Source: Burkholderiales bacterium (lineage in GTDB: Bacteria; Pseudomonadota; Gammaproteobacteria; Burkholderiales; Burkholderiaceae_C). Taken from it: DNA of 64,000 nt. Both the position numbers and the translations under genes were made by a program. Shown here one piece after another: positions 8,897-17,084 of the stretch. Each line of letters opens with the position of its first letter. Positions within the stretch are counted from its first letter, which is position 1. Location of the stretch: NCBI GenBank assembly GCA_947474755.1, contig CANJJE010000003.1, positions 186,001 to 250,000 on the forward strand, given 5' to 3'. The notes beneath the pieces are model-generated. The model was not told the origin of the DNA. It saw nothing but the letters and a program-made list of their open reading frames with translations, and searched no databases.

Positions 8897-11009
8897 GAAT
8901 GAACGGTTGAGGTGGAAGGGGTCGTCACGGGTCCCAGCGGGTTTTACCCCACGCGACTGTGGACAGCGCCTGCGCGCCCTGCTGATCGCGTTGGGGCTGG
9001 GGGCGTTGGCCAGCACCATGGCCTACGCCAGCAAGGCGCCGGCGAAGGCCATGCCGTCGGCGTCAAGCATCGCTGCCGACCCGCTGCTCGACGCCCGCGA
9101 CGCCTTCCGCAAGCGCGACCGCATGCGGCTGGCTACCTTGCGGGATTCGACCTCGGCGGCGCAACACCCGCTGGCGATGTGGGTCGCGTACTGGGACGCC
9201 AACCTCCGGCTGTCCGAATTGCAGCAGGCCGACCTCGACGCCTTCTACAGCCGCTGGAGCGGCACCTATGTCGAAGACCGGCTGCGCAATGACTGGCTGC
9301 TCGAACTGGGACGTCGCCGAGACTGGGCGAATTTCGTCATCGACTTCCCGCGCTTCAAGCTGAACGACGACCGCGAGGTCAGCTGCTATGCGCTGCTCAC
9401 CGATCACCAGGCGGGCAAAGACGTGCGCGACGCCGCACGCAGCGCCTGGGCCGCGCAGCGAGATGCCGACGATGGCTGCGCGCTGCTGGCGCGCACACTG
9501 ATGTCTGCCGGGGTTTTCCGGTCCGCCGATGCCTGGCGCAAGGCGCGGCTGGCGATGGACATCAATCGGCCACGCGCGGTGGTTCAGGCAGTCGCCATCG
9601 CGATCGGCACCACCAACCCGAAAGCCGACAAGGCAGTGCAGGCCATCATCGATGCGCCGGCACGCTTCCTGTCTCGCAAAGCGCGCGCAAGCGGACGCAG
9701 CAACGCCGAGCTGACGACATTGGCGCTGGTCAGGCTGGCCGCCACCGACCCCGATGCGGCGGCCGACGCACTTGCCAGGCGCTGGGAGCGCGCGCTTCCC
9801 GCTGACCTGGCCGCCTGGGCCTGGGCGGCCACAGCCAAGCAGTCGGCGCTGCGCCTGTCGAGCGAAGCGCCCGATCAGTTCCAGCGTGCCGCCCGCCTCG
9901 CGAGCAGCGACGCCATCGACAACCCCTGGCCCGACGACACCTTCGCATGGAAGGTGCGCGCTGCGCTGCGCGCCGACCAGGGCGCGGGCCGCTGGCAACA
10001 GGTGATCCAGGGCATCAACGCGATGAGCCCGGCCGAGCAGCGCGACCCGGCCTGGGTCTACTGGAAGGCACGTGGCCTGCAGTCGCTGGTGGCGGACTCC
10101 CGGGACGGCGAGGCGCTGCGCGTGCAGGCGCGCGACATGCTCTCCAGCATCGCCGGCCAGTGGCACTTCTACGGGACGCTGGCCAGTGAGAATCTGGGGC
10201 AGAAGGTGTCGCTGCCGCCTCGTCCGCCTGCACTGACCACTGCCGAACGCGACGCTGCGGCACGCGACGCCGGACTCACCAGGGCCTTGCAGCTGATCGC
10301 CATGGGCTTGCGCAACGAAGGCGTGCGTGAATGGAACTTCAGTTTGCGAAACCTGGGCGACCGTGAATTGCTGGCTGCCGCACAGCTGGCCTGCGACCGC
10401 GAGATCTGGGACCGCTGCATCAACACCAGCGAGCGCACACGCCATGTCGTTGACATGCAGCAGCGATTCCCGACGCCCTTTCGAGACGAGGTGCTGTCAC
10501 GCACCAGGACCATCGGACTCGACGCGGCCTATGTCTACGGGCTGATCCGCCAGGAGTCCCGATTCATCACCGACGCGCGCTCCGGCGTGGGTGCGTCGGG
10601 CCTGATGCAGGTGATGCCGGCCACCGCGAGCTGGACAGCGCGCAAGATCGGCCTCGACTACAGCCACGAACTCATCACCGACCGCGATGTCAACCTGACC
10701 CTGGGCACCAGTTACCTGAAGCTGATGCTCGACGACTTTTCCGGCTCGCAGCCGCTGGCGGCTGCCGCCTACAACGCCGGCCCCAGCCGCTCACGCCGCT
10801 GGCGCGAAGGCCCGATGCTGGATCCGGCCACCTGGGCAGAGAACATCCCGTTCAGCGAAACGCGGGACTACGTCAAGAAGGTGCTGTCGAACGCTGCCTA
10901 CTATGCCGCCTTGCTCGGCAACGATGCCGTATCGCTCTCGGCGCGGCTGGGTACACCGATCGGCCCGCGCGATCCTGCGCTGGCCAGTGCAGACCGCGAT
11001 CTTCCTTGA
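8895..11009 (+). CDS. slt: Soluble lytic murein transglycosylase (Slt70-type)
   Basis: 704 residues. A basic N-terminus and a hydrophobic segment (about residues 27-43) look like a signal peptide. A long helical U-domain of repeated Ala/Trp/Arg-rich helices follows. The C-terminal SLT domain has R-Q-E-S-R-F with catalytic Glu554, then G-A-S-G-L-M-Q-V-M-P-A-T-A and A-A-Y-N-A-G-P. It cleaves peptidoglycan glycan strands to 1,6-anhydromuropeptides in the periplasm. The start is uncertain: the ATG at 8895 collides with the start codon of the divergent cyclo-ligase gene, and an in-frame TTG at 8907-8909 would also keep the signal peptide. Confidence 0.87.
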   Translation: MNERLRWKGSSRVPAGFTPRDCGQRLRALLIALGLGALASTMAYASKAPAKAMPSASSIAADPLLDARDAFRKRDRMRLATLRDSTSAAQHPLAMWVAYWDANLRLSELQQADLDAFYSRWSGTYVEDRLRNDWLLELGRRRDWANFVIDFPRFKLNDDREVSCYALLTDHQAGKDVRDAARSAWAAQRDADDGCALLARTLMSAGVFRSADAWRKARLAMDINRPRAVVQAVAIAIGTTNPKADKAVQAIIDAPARFLSRKARASGRSNAELTTLALVRLAATDPDAAADALARRWERALPADLAAWAWAATAKQSALRLSSEAPDQFQRAARLASSDAIDNPWPDDTFAWKVRAALRADQGAGRWQQVIQGINAMSPAEQRDPAWVYWKARGLQSLVADSRDGEALRVQARDMLSSIAGQWHFYGTLASENLGQKVSLPPRPPALTTAERDAAARDAGLTRALQLIAMGLRNEGVREWNFSLRNLGDRELLAAAQLACDREIWDRCINTSERTRHVVDMQQRFPTPFRDEVLSRTRTIGLDAAYVYGLIRQESRFITDARSGVGASGLMQVMPATASWTARKIGLDYSHELITDRDVNLTLGTSYLKLMLDDFSGSQPLAAAAYNAGPSRSRRWREGPMLDPATWAENIPFSETRDYVKKVLSNAAYYAALLGNDAVSLSARLGTPIGPRDPALASADRDLP

Positions 11010-11040
11010 CCGCGCAGAATCAACGCATTTCCACCTGTCG

Positions 11041-12030
11041 ATGACACCATCGCAACCCGAGGTCAAGCAACGCGTGTCGAACATTCTGGTCCTGGGCGGC
11101 AGCGGCTTCGTCGGGCGCAGCGTCTGCGAGAAGCTCGTCGAGCGCTCCGGCGGCGCAGATGGCCGCATCGTCGTGCCGAGCCGCCGTCCGCAGCGCGCGC
11201 AGCACCTGCGCACGCTGCCGACCGTCGAGCTGGTGCGCGCCGACGTGCACAGCGATGTCGAGCTGGTGCAGCTTCTGGCCGGTTGCGATGCGGTGATCAA
11301 CCTGATCGCGATCCTGCACGGCACCCCTGCCGAATTCCAGCGGGCCCATGTCGATCTGCCGCGGCGACTGGTGGCCGCCTGTCAAGTGAGCGGCGTGAAG
11401 CGCGTGGTGCATGTCAGTGCACTGGGTGCGAGCGCAGACGCGCCATCAAACTACCTTCGATCGAAGGCCGCTGGGGAAGCCGTCTTGCGCGCAGCGGGGC
11501 TTGACCTGACCGTGCTGCGGCCCTCGGTCATCTTCGGTGCGCAAGACCAGTTCCTGAATCTGTTCGCCCGCCTGCAAGCGCTGGCCCCCGTCATGCCACT
11601 GGCCGGCGCGTCGGCCCGGTTCCAGCCGGTGTGGGTCGAAGACGTCGCCGCAGCGATCGTTGGCGCACTCGACGAACCAACATCGATCGGCCAGACCGTC
11701 GATTGCGGCGGTCCGGGGGTCTACACGCTGGAGCAGCTGGTTCGCTTCGCCGGACGTTGCGCGGGCTGCGAGCGGCCTGTCATACCCTTGCCCGACGGCA
11801 TCGCCCGGCTGCAGGCGATGGTGATGGGATGGCTGCCAGGTGCGCCCTTGATGTCCGCCGACAACCTCGACTCGATGCGCGTGCCGAATGTGCTCAGCGG
11901 CGACCTGCCCGGGCTGGAAGCCTTCGGTATCCGGCCCGCCTCGATGGAGGGCGTGATGGCGCCGCTGCTGCAAGGCCGGGCCGGAGTGGCACGGCTGGAC
12001 TTGCTGCGGGCCAACGCGGACGGCCATTGA
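11041..12030 (+). CDS. NAD(P)-binding Rossmann protein, NDUFA9-like atypical SDR
   Basis: 329 residues. The N-terminal V-L-G-G-S-G-F-V-G-R is the dinucleotide-binding G-x-x-G-x-x-G (Gly19, 22, 25). Later blocks A-D-V-H and H-V-S-A-L-G-A, the Y-L-R-S-K segment and V-L-R-P-S-V-I-F-G fit the complex-I NDUFA9-like/YbjT group of atypical short-chain dehydrogenases. A P-V-W-V-E-D-V-A segment also supports this. The bacterial proteins are mostly of unknown substrate. It lies 31 bases after slt and 25 before cca, probably in one transcript. Confidence 0.8.
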   Translation: MTPSQPEVKQRVSNILVLGGSGFVGRSVCEKLVERSGGADGRIVVPSRRPQRAQHLRTLPTVELVRADVHSDVELVQLLAGCDAVINLIAILHGTPAEFQRAHVDLPRRLVAACQVSGVKRVVHVSALGASADAPSNYLRSKAAGEAVLRAAGLDLTVLRPSVIFGAQDQFLNLFARLQALAPVMPLAGASARFQPVWVEDVAAAIVGALDEPTSIGQTVDCGGPGVYTLEQLVRFAGRCAGCERPVIPLPDGIARLQAMVMGWLPGAPLMSADNLDSMRVPNVLSGDLPGLEAFGIRPASMEGVMAPLLQGRAGVARLDLLRANADGH

Positions 12031-12055
12031 TGCGCCCGACGCGCCGCGATCGACG

Positions 12056-13249
12056 ATGAAGGTCTGGCGAGTCGGCGGCGCAGTGCGGGACGCGCTGCTC
12101 GGTCGGCCGGACAGTGACGTCGACTGGGTCGTCACCGGCGCGACGCCCGACGTCATGCGCGCCGCAGGCTTCCTGCCCGTGGGGCGTGATTTCCCGGTGT
12201 TTCTGCACCCGGTCACCAGGCAGGAATATGCCCTCGCCCGCACCGAGCGCAAGACCGCGCCGGGCTACTGCGGCTTCGTCTTCCACACCGATCCAGGGGT
12301 GACGCTGGAGGAAGACCTTCAACGCCGGGACCTGACGATCAACGCGATGGCGCAGGACGAGGCCGGCAAGGTCATCGACCCGTATGGGGGGCAGCACGAT
12401 CTGCAGGCCCGGCTGCTGCGCCACGTCTCACCGGCTTTCGCCGAAGATCCGGTGCGCATCCTGCGGGTGGCGCGCTTCGCAGCGCGCTTCATCGATTTCG
12501 AGGTCGCCCCGGAAACGCAGGCCCTGATGCAGGGTATGGTGAGCTCGGGTGAAGTCGATGCGCTGGTGGCCGAACGGGTGTGGCAGGAACTGTCGCGCGG
12601 CCTGATGGAAGCGCAGCCCTCGCGCATGTTCGACGTGCTGCACCACTGCGGCGCGCTGGCACGGTTACTGCCGGAGATCGATGCGCAGTGGTCGTCCGCG
12701 GAGCCGGGAGCCATCCGGTGGCGCCGGGCCATCGACCTGGCCGCCCAGCGGGCGCTGACGCTGCCCGAGCGCTTTGCAGTGCTGACGCACCGGCTGAGCG
12801 CGTGCGAGCCGGGGGCGAAGACTGATGCCGCCCCTGACGCTCTGCAGATGCTGTGCGAGCGATGGCGCGTTCCGGCCGACTGCCGCGAGGTGGCGGAGTT
12901 GCTGGGACGCGAGTACGAGGCCCTGCGCCTCGTCGCGGTGATGGACGCCGAACAACGGGTACAAATGCTCGACCGCTGCGATGCCTGGCGTCGGCCCGAG
13001 CGCTTCGAGTTGCTGCTTCAGGCGTGCGAGTGCATCGCACGCGCGGAAGGCCTCAGCTCAGGACTTCGGCAGTCCTCGTCCTTCGCGCGATGGCGGCTGG
13101 CACGGGCGCGCGCTGCGGCTGTCGATACCGGCACTGTGGCAGCCCGGGCTGCATCTCAGGGCTTGCGCGGGCCGCAGATCGGCTCCGCAATACACGATGC
13201 CCGCGTGCTCGCCGTGGCCGAGGATATGAACGACGAGATCAACGACTGA
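12056..13249 (+). CDS. cca: tRNA CCA-adding nucleotidyltransferase with a degenerate HD domain
   Basis: 397 residues. The class II nucleotidyltransferase head is intact: G-G-A-V-R-D (7-12), metal-binding Asp21-x-Asp23, and E-E-D-L-x-x-R-D-L-T-I-N-A-M-A. The arm with E-D-P-V-R-I-L-R-x-x-R-F-A-A-R-F also is. It adds or repairs the 3' CCA of tRNA. In bacterial Cca proteins of this length a C-terminal HD phosphohydrolase domain normally follows; here the region after L-L-P-E-I-D lacks the expected H-P-E-x-D-T-G-x-H block, has T-H-R-L-S-A where C/T-H-D-L-G-K is usual, and lacks the later H-H-G-H. So CCA addition is expected but the HD phosphatase activity is not. Confidence 0.88.
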   Translation: MKVWRVGGAVRDALLGRPDSDVDWVVTGATPDVMRAAGFLPVGRDFPVFLHPVTRQEYALARTERKTAPGYCGFVFHTDPGVTLEEDLQRRDLTINAMAQDEAGKVIDPYGGQHDLQARLLRHVSPAFAEDPVRILRVARFAARFIDFEVAPETQALMQGMVSSGEVDALVAERVWQELSRGLMEAQPSRMFDVLHHCGALARLLPEIDAQWSSAEPGAIRWRRAIDLAAQRALTLPERFAVLTHRLSACEPGAKTDAAPDALQMLCERWRVPADCREVAELLGREYEALRLVAVMDAEQRVQMLDRCDAWRRPERFELLLQACECIARAEGLSSGLRQSSSFARWRLARARAAAVDTGTVAARAASQGLRGPQIGSAIHDARVLAVAEDMNDEIND

Positions 13250-13341
13250 CCGGCAGAGTCTGCAGACGGGTCACTGCTGTCGTGAACATCTGTTGTGACT
13301 TGCGGCCATGTCCGCACCGCCAAGGAAAGGGCCGACGAGGT

Positions 13342-14151
13342 TCAGGCCTGAAGCAGGTGCAAGGGCTCGAAAGGCTGCAGCACGGCCTTCGCTGCTGAAG
13401 CTTTCGACCGTGTGAGCCGACGGAAGATGGCTTCCTCTTCCAGAGGTGAAAACCAGTCGGGATAGAGCGACCTTTCAGCTCCCTTGCCTGGCAACCCGGA
13501 AAGCCCGGAAAGCAGCTCGCCCTGTTCGCGGATGTAGGAGAAATTGATTCCCAGCAAAACGGCCGGGGCTCCGACCCGCGGGCTGTAGCGTTGCGGTGCC
13601 ATGACCTTGAAGCCCAGCATCCGCTCGTAGTAGAGAACGTGCCGTGGGTTGACTTCGATCAACAGGGTGTCGAAACCCATCACACGGTGCGCGCAGATGT
13701 ACGCCACATTGAACAGGGATGCCAGGACGCGGCGCGAACGAACTCCATGATCCATCGCCAAGGTGGTGAACTCGCACACCATGCGACCGGCTTGCCTGAG
13801 CGCATCGGCCTCCTTGCAGAAAAGCGCGTCCGCATGCAACCCGTCCGACGAATCGAAACCGATGGTGAGGGTGGCGACCGCAGACTCATGATCGCTGGCC
13901 ACCAGGGTGATGCGATTGGGCGAGGACACGTCCGGCAACGGCCGGCTCGCGTAGCCCCGAGTGGCATACATCCGGTTGATCAGACTGCTGGCCGAACTGC
14001 GTTGCCCACCAGAGTCTGCGCAGCGTATCCGGTAGAGCGTGCGGCCGACTTCGCACCGGTGCAGATCGTCGCCTGCCGACTCGTCGTGCAGCAGCGATCG
14101 CAAGCTGTGATGCACTTCCGAGGGCATGCCGATCATGGGGTTGCTGAGCAC
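13342..14151 (-). CDS. N-acyl amino acid synthase-like acyltransferase (FeeM-type, GNAT fold)
   Basis: 269 residues. The core V-C-E-F-T-x-L-A-M-D, V-L-A-S-L-F-N-V-A-Y, the I-E-V-N-P-R-H segment and Y-Y-E-R-M-L-G-F-K is the FeeM catalytic region, related to acyl-homoserine lactone synthases. A late P-R-V-G-A-P-A-V-L-L block also fits. FeeM enzymes join a fatty acyl group from acyl carrier protein to an amino acid such as tyrosine. Product here is unknown; exosortase-associated relatives also exist. The start is taken as GTG at 14151 because GAGGT precedes it at good spacing; in-frame ATGs at 14136 and 14127 lack this. It lies downstream of a hybrid histidine kinase on the same strand. Confidence 0.72.
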   Translation of the reverse strand: MLSNPMIGMPSEVHHSLRSLLHDESAGDDLHRCEVGRTLYRIRCADSGGQRSSASSLINRMYATRGYASRPLPDVSSPNRITLVASDHESAVATLTIGFDSSDGLHADALFCKEADALRQAGRMVCEFTTLAMDHGVRSRRVLASLFNVAYICAHRVMGFDTLLIEVNPRHVLYYERMLGFKVMAPQRYSPRVGAPAVLLGINFSYIREQGELLSGLSGLPGKGAERSLYPDWFSPLEEEAIFRRLTRSKASAAKAVLQPFEPLHLLQA

Positions 14152-14317
14152 AGGAGTGGGACCTCAACAGTTGTACGCGCGGCGTCAGAACGGGCCTGAA
14201 CATCGACACGGCGAACCGGCTGGAAAAACAAGAAGCGCAAGACCTTATTTTGAGATGCAACGGTAGAAATCGTAGCCGTCAATAGTGTCGATAGGTAACC
14301 GAATTTCCAGTAAGTTC

Positions 14318-14335
14318 CCCCCTCAGATAAGGGGG
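14318..14335 (-). terminator. Hairpin after the histidine kinase gene
   Basis: CCCCCT (14318-14323) pairs with AGGGGG (14330-14335) around a six-base loop, just past the kinase stop at 14347. No T-run follows on the minus strand, so termination may be partial. The rest of 14152-14346 is AT-richer than its surroundings and probably holds the promoter of the FeeM-like gene; no clear -35/-10 pair could be assigned. Confidence 0.4.
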
Positions 14336-14346
14336 CGGCATAACCC

Positions 14347-16884
14347 TCACTGACCGTTGCCGAGACCCTCGTCATGCGTCGCCCACAAGCCCACGGGCCC
14401 AGGAGTTCGGTCACCCGCGGGTCTGCGCAGCCAGCGCGAGAGCTCGTTGCGCAGATCGGCCATCGCCACCGGCTTGGTGAGGTAGCCGACCATGCCCGCG
14501 GCGGCGCAGCTGTCGCGGTCCTGGGGCGTGGTGTGAGCCGTCAGCGCGACGATGGGGAATGAGGGCAGGGTCCCGCGCTGCTGCATCGCGCGCAACTGAC
14601 GGGTTGCCTCCAATCCGTCAACGCCGGGCATCTGAAGGTCCATCAACACCAGTGCCGGCGCGCGATCGCAGCAGGCCCGCACGGCGCTATCGCCATCTTC
14701 CGCAAGGCGAGTGCGCAGACCGAGCACCTCGATCATTTCGCAGACGATGATCTGGTTCACCATGTTGTCCTCGACCACCAGCACATCCGAAGCCTCGTCG
14801 GCATCGACCGGCATCGGCATTCCCGACAGCGAGCCGTAACCCGAGACGATGTGGTCGGTCTGCGGCCCTGTCATGCACAGCAACTCCAGCAACGAGGCAG
14901 GGGTGACCGGCATGAAGATCAGTGGCATCTGCGCCATTCGCGCCGCCGATTCGACGAGCGGCTCATTCCAGTCTGGTCGGACCAGCAAAACGATGTTGGT
15001 GCGCGGCAGCAAGCGCCGCAGCAAGGCCAGGTCGGTCCCCGGATCGATCGCGGATTCGCTGAGCAGCAGAAGATCGGGGGCCTGGTGTGCCCTGCGCGCA
15101 TGCTCGATCAACTCGGCCACGCCGCCCAGGATGTCGCAGTCCCAGCCCACTCGCTGAAGACGCCGGCTCATGGCCTGGGCGGGCATCGCACGGGTGTGCA
15201 GCAGCCAGGTATGGCCCGGCGGCGGCAAGCCGGCAGCGGGCTGGTGGCCGGCTTGCACTCGCAGCGGCAATTCAAGGGTGAAACACGAACCTTGGCCGGG
15301 GGTGCTGTCCAGTGCCAGCGAACCGCCGACCGACTGTGCGAGGCCGAGTGCAATCGACAGGCCCAGGCCGGTTCCGCCATGACGACGCGCCAGGCTGTCA
15401 TCACCCTGGACGAAGGGCTGGAAGACGCGAGCAGCGACGTCGGGATTCATGCCGCAACCGGTATCGCGCACCGAGATGCGAGCGACGCACTGCCCCGGCG
15501 CCACTTCATTCACGTGAGTGACCATCTCGACGTACCCCTGCTCGGTGTACTTCACCGCGTTCGACAGCAGGTGGGACACCATCTGCTGCACACGCTGCGA
15601 GTCACCGATCACACGGCTGATCGCGCCGACGTGGTCATAGATCAGCTCGAGATTCTTCGTGCGCACCGTCGGCATGACGACCCGCATCGCCTCGGCAAGC
15701 GAGTCGCACAGGTCGAACGGTTCGTCGTCCGGCGGCAGCATGCCGGCCGACAGGCGCGAGAAATCCAGCACATCGTTGATGATGTCCAGCAGTTTGCGCC
15801 CCGACTGCAGCGCCATTTTCAGGTGGCGCTTCTGCTGCGTGCTGGTGGCTTCCTGCAGCGCCAGCTCATTGAGACCCAGCACGCCATTGAGTGGCGTGCG
15901 GATCTCATGGCTCATGTGCGTCAGGAAGATCGACTTCGATTCGTTCGCGCGCTCGGCCTGTTCGCGCTGTCGCTGCGCTTCGGCCAGCGCGGTTTCAAGA
16001 CGCATGGTGCGCTCCTCGACCATGGCCTCCAGGTGCTGTCGCTGTTCCTCGATGTCATGGCGCAACAGCGTCTGCTCGTGCGTGTCGGTGAGCATCCCGG
16101 TCATGCGCAGGCAGCCCTGCGGATCGACATCGGTGCGCCCACGCGCGCGCACCCAGCGATATCCGCCGTCGCGGTGGCGCAACCTGTACACCTGCTCCCA
16201 AGGGCCCGATGCGGCGGTCGCCATGGCAATGCCTGCCTGCAGCCGCTCACGGTCCTCCGGATGCACCCAGCTCAAGTACACCTCGCGCGGCGGCGCGGGC
16301 TTTCCCTGCGGATAGCCGAGCAGCGTGCAAATGCGGTCGCTGATGAAGAAATCCTCAGCCCCGACGGTGTGCTCGAAGTGCACTTCAGAGGTCGCATCCA
16401 TGGCGCGTTCGTATCGCGAGGCCGAGGCTTCCAGGGTCGAAAGCGCCTGTCTGTCGGCATGCACTTCGCGCAACAGACCCGAGAGGTATTCCGGCACGCC
16501 GCTGACACCCGGCAGCACGCGTGCTGTGCAACGCCACCAACGGAAGTGACCGTCGGCATCGGTCAGCCGCAGATCCAGCGTGAAGCCGCTGTTCTGGTCG
16601 GTGGCGCGTGCGCAGGCCTCCTCGATGCGCGGTCGATCTTCGGCGAGACAGCGGTCGAACGGTGAGTCCGCCTGCGCATCGCCAGTCAGGCCCAGCCGCT
16701 GCTGGAGCTCGGGCGAGCACCACCAGCGGCCCGTGATCAGGTGCCGCTCCCAATGCCCACCATCGCTGACCAGCAGCTGACGCCTGCTGCGGTCCGTTTC
16801 ATCAGCGCCGGTCGGATCTCGACGAGGGCGCGCGAAGGCACTTGCGCGCGCATCCTCATCGGGCAGTCCGGTCAGTGGGTTCAT
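14347..16884 (-). CDS. Soluble hybrid sensor histidine kinase (PAS-PAS-HisKA-HATPase-REC)
   Basis: 845 residues from the ATG at 16884. Two PAS-like domains (about 50-135 and 160-275) are followed by a coiled coil and the HisKA H-box H-M-S-H-E-I-R-T-P-L-N-G with phospho-acceptor His326. The ATPase has D-T-G-C-G-M and G-G-T-G-L-G-L-S-I. A region of about 555-670 looks like a worn receiver without the acidic pocket. The true receiver has V-V-E-D-N (702-706), Asp749 in L-M-D-L-Q-M-P-G, and a late Y-L-T-K-P. No membrane segment is seen, so it senses an internal signal, perhaps by PAS-bound ligand. In-frame ATGs upstream (16929, 16998) make the start uncertain. No cognate output regulator is adjacent. 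Confidence 0.85.
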   Translation of the reverse strand: MNPLTGLPDEDARASAFARPRRDPTGADETDRSRRQLLVSDGGHWERHLITGRWWCSPELQQRLGLTGDAQADSPFDRCLAEDRPRIEEACARATDQNSGFTLDLRLTDADGHFRWWRCTARVLPGVSGVPEYLSGLLREVHADRQALSTLEASASRYERAMDATSEVHFEHTVGAEDFFISDRICTLLGYPQGKPAPPREVYLSWVHPEDRERLQAGIAMATAASGPWEQVYRLRHRDGGYRWVRARGRTDVDPQGCLRMTGMLTDTHEQTLLRHDIEEQRQHLEAMVEERTMRLETALAEAQRQREQAERANESKSIFLTHMSHEIRTPLNGVLGLNELALQEATSTQQKRHLKMALQSGRKLLDIINDVLDFSRLSAGMLPPDDEPFDLCDSLAEAMRVVMPTVRTKNLELIYDHVGAISRVIGDSQRVQQMVSHLLSNAVKYTEQGYVEMVTHVNEVAPGQCVARISVRDTGCGMNPDVAARVFQPFVQGDDSLARRHGGTGLGLSIALGLAQSVGGSLALDSTPGQGSCFTLELPLRVQAGHQPAAGLPPPGHTWLLHTRAMPAQAMSRRLQRVGWDCDILGGVAELIEHARRAHQAPDLLLLSESAIDPGTDLALLRRLLPRTNIVLLVRPDWNEPLVESAARMAQMPLIFMPVTPASLLELLCMTGPQTDHIVSGYGSLSGMPMPVDADEASDVLVVEDNMVNQIIVCEMIEVLGLRTRLAEDGDSAVRACCDRAPALVLMDLQMPGVDGLEATRQLRAMQQRGTLPSFPIVALTAHTTPQDRDSCAAAGMVGYLTKPVAMADLRNELSRWLRRPAGDRTPGPVGLWATHDEGLGNGQ

Positions 16885-17084
16885 GAGCTGCGGTTCGAAT
16901 TCAAGGGATCTCAGGGTTTGCCCGGGCATGGAGTATGTGCCCTGCGCACCGACTTCGTTCCACGAGATGTGCAAGAACAAGGTAACAAGCACCGCCATCG
17001 ATGTCGATCACCACACACGCAGCCCCGGGCCGCCTGACTTCTAGAATCCCCCGCTTCGCTGTGTTTGCAGCCAGGAATTGCCGC

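Noticed and set aside
9063-10445. 460-codon open frame on the minus strand
   Set aside because: Lies wholly antisense to the lytic transglycosylase; composition is that of a shadow frame.
16885-17084. LexA (SOS) box upstream of uvrA
   Set aside because: A CTGT is present, but no ACAG at the eight-base spacing.
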